DNA of 41,785 nucleotides from Flavobacteriales bacterium (GTDB lineage Bacteria > Bacteroidota > Bacteroidia > Flavobacteriales_F > PHOS-HE28). Below the pieces are notes generated by a model. It did no database searches. It was not told the DNA's origin and saw only the letters and a program-made list of their open reading frames with translations. The stretch's first letter is position 1; every line of letters starts with the position of its first letter. This document shows positions 39,973-41,785 of this stretch, in pieces. The stretch is from positions 1-41,785 of the forward strand of contig JABWBQ010000025.1 in assembly GCA_013360395.1 (NCBI GenBank), in the 5' to 3' direction. The translations under genes were made by a program, and so were the position numbers.

Positions 39973-41199
39973 TCAGTTCAGCAGGGCGTCGTAAAGGCGG
40001 GCGGTATCGTCCACCAGGCGGGTGAAGTGGTAGCGCTGGCGCACGAAGTCCCAGCCCTGCCCGCCCATGTGGTCCCGCAGCGCATCGTCCTCCACCACGC
40101 GCAGGATCGCCTCGGTCATGGCCGCCAGGTCGCCCGGGGGGCACAGCAGCGCCGAGCGGTCGCGCTGCACGACGTTCTCCACCCCGCCCACCTGGGTGGT
40201 CACCACCGCACGGTCCGAGGCCTGGGCTTCGATGAGGCTCACCGGCGTGCCCTCGTTCAGCGAGGTGAGCACCACCAGGTCGGCACCGGCGTAAACGATG
40301 TCCACCTCCTTGATCCACGAGGTGAAGGTGAGGGTGGCCCGGGGCACCATGGCTTCGCCGGTGGCGCCGTGGCCGAAGCCGTGGCCGTTGAACCGGGGGC
40401 CTGCCGCAAGGCTCAGGCCCAACTCGCGGGCCCGGGCCTCCAGGCGCTCGCGCTCCTCGCCGTCGCCCACGATGAAAGCGCGCACCCGGCGCTGCGTGCG
40501 GCGGGCCACGGCGGCGATGGCCTCCAGGAAGAGGTCGTGGTTCTTGATGGGCACCAGGCGGCCCACGATGGCGATGGCGATCTCGTCGTCGGCCACCCCG
40601 TACACCTTGCGGAAGAAGGCCCGCTTGTGCGCCCGGTCCTCGCGGAAGCGGCTCAGGTCGAAGCCCAGGGGGATCACGCTCACCTTGTCGCCCGGGCAGA
40701 TGCGGTGCTCATCCACCAGTTCCTGCTTCTGCCGTTCGCTGATGGCGATGATGCGGCTGGAACGGCGGGCCAGGAAGCGCTCGATGTTCTTGTACATCGC
40801 GGTGCGCACCGGCCCGAAATAGCTGTGGAACACGTGGCCGTGGAAGGTGTGCACGATGGCCTTCACACCCAGTTCGGCGGCGGCCATGCGGCCCACGGCA
40901 CCCGCCTTGGCGGCATGGGTGTGCACGATGTCGGGCTTGAACTCGCGGATCAGCTGCTTGATGCGCCGGTAGGCGCCGCGATCACGCCAGGGGGCCACTT
41001 CGCGCTGCAGCTCGGGCAGGATCCGGGCCTCCACCCCCAGGGCGTGCAGGATGTGGTGGCTGCCCTCCTCGGTGGCCTCCTGGCTGCCGCCCACCAGCAG
41101 GGTCTCGTACCGGTCGGGCAGGTAGCGGGTGAGGTACGCCGCGTTGTGGGTGGGCCCCCCGAGGTTGAAACGGTTGATGATGCGGAGAACGCGGGGCAT
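39973..41199 (-). CDS. GT4-family glycosyltransferase
   Basis: 408 residues, GT-B fold. The N-terminal domain starts RVLRIINRFNLGGPTHNAAYLTR and has VHTHAAKAGAVGRMAA and HTFHGHVFHSYFG. The C-terminal domain has AIVGRLVPIKNHDLFLEA and the GT4 EX7E motif in NEGTPVSLIEAQASDRAVV. It is a retaining transferase using a nucleotide sugar at the cytoplasmic face. The acceptor and sugar cannot be read from the sequence. It starts 30 bp after the AsnB-like gene, with a -7-like element in the gap, and ends 23 bp before the export lipoprotein, so it belongs to the polysaccharide unit. Confidence 0.93.
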   Translation of the reverse strand: MPRVLRIINRFNLGGPTHNAAYLTRYLPDRYETLLVGGSQEATEEGSHHILHALGVEARILPELQREVAPWRDRGAYRRIKQLIREFKPDIVHTHAAKAGAVGRMAAAELGVKAIVHTFHGHVFHSYFGPVRTAMYKNIERFLARRSSRIIAISERQKQELVDEHRICPGDKVSVIPLGFDLSRFREDRAHKRAFFRKVYGVADDEIAIAIVGRLVPIKNHDLFLEAIAAVARRTQRRVRAFIVGDGEERERLEARARELGLSLAAGPRFNGHGFGHGATGEAMVPRATLTFTSWIKEVDIVYAGADLVVLTSLNEGTPVSLIEAQASDRAVVTTQVGGVENVVQRDRSALLCPPGDLAAMTEAILRVVEDDALRDHMGGQGWDFVRQRYHFTRLVDDTARLYDALLN

Positions 41200-41213
41200 G
41201 GGCGTGCGGACGG

Positions 41214-41221
41214 CGAAGGTA
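41214..41221 (-). promoter_or_regulatory. Putative -7 element (TACCTTCG) for the glycosyltransferase gene
   Basis: TACCTTCG on the minus strand, one mismatch from TAnnTTTG, ends 14 nt before the ATG at 41199, in the 30-bp gap after the AsnB-like gene. Confidence 0.35.
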
Positions 41222-41229
41222 GCGGCCGC

Positions 41230-41785
41230 TCAGGAAGCGTGTTCCCGGCTGCGGCGCCACCACGCCAGATAGACGAGCAGGGCATGCACGGTTGCCTGCG
41301 CCTGGCCGGGCCGTGCCGAGGCCATTCGCGCGCGCACCGCCTGCACGGCCTCCCAGTTCAGGCCGGCCTCCAGGCACCGTTCGCGGGTGAGCAGCCCGTC
41401 CACCAAGGGGCGCAGGGGGCCCAGGAAGAGGTCGCGCAGCGGCACCTCGAAGCCCTGCTTGCGGCGCTCCGTGATGCCCGCGGGCAGCAGCGCGCCGAAG
41501 GCCTCGCGCAGAAGGGCCTTCCCCGTGCCGCGCCGCAGCTTCAGCGCCACGGGCAGCGCGAAGGCCAGTTCCACCACGCGGCGGTCCAGGAAGGGCGTGC
41601 GCACCTCCAGGGCATGGGCCATGCTGGTCAGGTCCACCTTGTGCAGCATGTCGTTGGGCAGCACGGTGTGCACATCGGCGAGCAGGTGGCCCTGAAGGCC
41701 CGGGAGCAGGGCGGTGCCGCGGGCCATGTGGTGTTCGCGCGCGGCCAGCGGGTGCGGCGTGGCGGGCTGCGGCAGCAGGGCGTCC
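41230..41785 (-). CDS. Asparagine synthase-like amidotransferase, C-terminal part (5' end outside window)
   Basis: 184 residues of the C-terminal synthetase domain; the N-terminus lies beyond the right edge. Recognisable segments are LLADVHTVLPNDMLHKVDLTSM, ALEVRTPFLDRRVVELAFALP and GKALLREAFGALLPAGITERRKQGFEVPL. These match AsnB-type enzymes, including those of polysaccharide clusters that amidate sugar carboxyls. The glutaminase domain (N-terminal Cys) is not visible. Its position at the head of the minus-strand run suggests sugar modification rather than asparagine synthesis, an inference. The 3' end is intact, with stop at 41230. Confidence 0.9.
   Translation of the reverse strand, partial: DALLPQPATPHPLAAREHHMARGTALLPGLQGHLLADVHTVLPNDMLHKVDLTSMAHALEVRTPFLDRRVVELAFALPVALKLRRGTGKALLREAFGALLPAGITERRKQGFEVPLRDLFLGPLRPLVDGLLTRERCLEAGLNWEAVQAVRARMASARPGQAQATVHALLVYLAWWRRSREHAS

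Noticed and set aside
1-41785. Defence island, prophage, integron or transposon in the window
   Set aside because: No integrase, transposase, phage structural, nuclease or restriction genes were found, and no target-site repeats were noticed at gene-block borders.

Overview
The window is a gene-dense, GC-rich piece of a Bacteroidota chromosome, most likely Flavobacteriales. The markers are: a gliding-motility-type C-terminal domain and a second type IX secretion (T9SS)-like C-terminal domain, an S46 dipeptidyl-peptidase, a DUF1573 protein, very large secreted proteins with HYR-like, PKD-like and MopE/TSP3-like repeats, and Bacteroidota-style -7 promoter elements resembling TAnnTTTG in front of many genes. 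I see no rRNA, tRNA, CRISPR array, integrase, transposase or prophage genes. No stretch longer than about 150 bp lacks a gene. High GC leaves long open frames opposite most genes; these are treated as shadows.

Layout. 1-8088 (minus): two giant secreted repeat proteins. The first (1-4857) runs off the left edge inside a 117-bp tandem coding repeat. The second (5005-8088) ends in a duplicated dockerin-like module. 8177-10633 (plus): an S46 peptidase followed by a pterin carbinolamine dehydratase. 10740-15952 (minus): a DUF1573 protein and, upstream of it, a likely operon of penicillin-binding protein 1C, a MORN-repeat secreted protein and an S41 C-terminal processing peptidase. 16032-20812 (plus): a 1021-residue CHU_C-type adhesin-like protein and a lysyl-endopeptidase-like secreted protease, separated by a strong terminator. 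20848-30331 (minus): a small secreted protein, an alpha-2-macroglobulin lipoprotein, and two adjacent envelope proteins that share a SPOR-like module. 30454-41785 (minus): a tightly packed run reading AsnB-type amidotransferase (partial), GT4 glycosyltransferase, polysaccharide export lipoprotein, Wzz/BY-kinase, RfbC, WecA/MraY-like transferase, lytic transglycosylase, UvrA and a LOG-family protein.

How the parts fit. The right third looks like one end of an exopolysaccharide or capsule locus: sugar precursor (RfbC), lipid-linked initiation (WecA-like), glycosyl transfer and decoration (GT4, AsnB), and export with chain-length control (Wza-like plus BY-kinase). Its downstream end runs, by overlaps or very short gaps, into peptidoglycan turnover (lytic transglycosylase) and DNA repair (UvrA). 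The middle holds peptidoglycan and envelope defence genes (PBP1C, alpha-2-macroglobulin) and secreted proteases. The left end and 16032-20812 encode secreted or surface proteins probably handled by T9SS.

No single locus here proves a new system. The best candidates for something undescribed are the paired SPOR-like envelope genes at 26845-30331 and the dockerin-like C-terminal module at 5008-5241.
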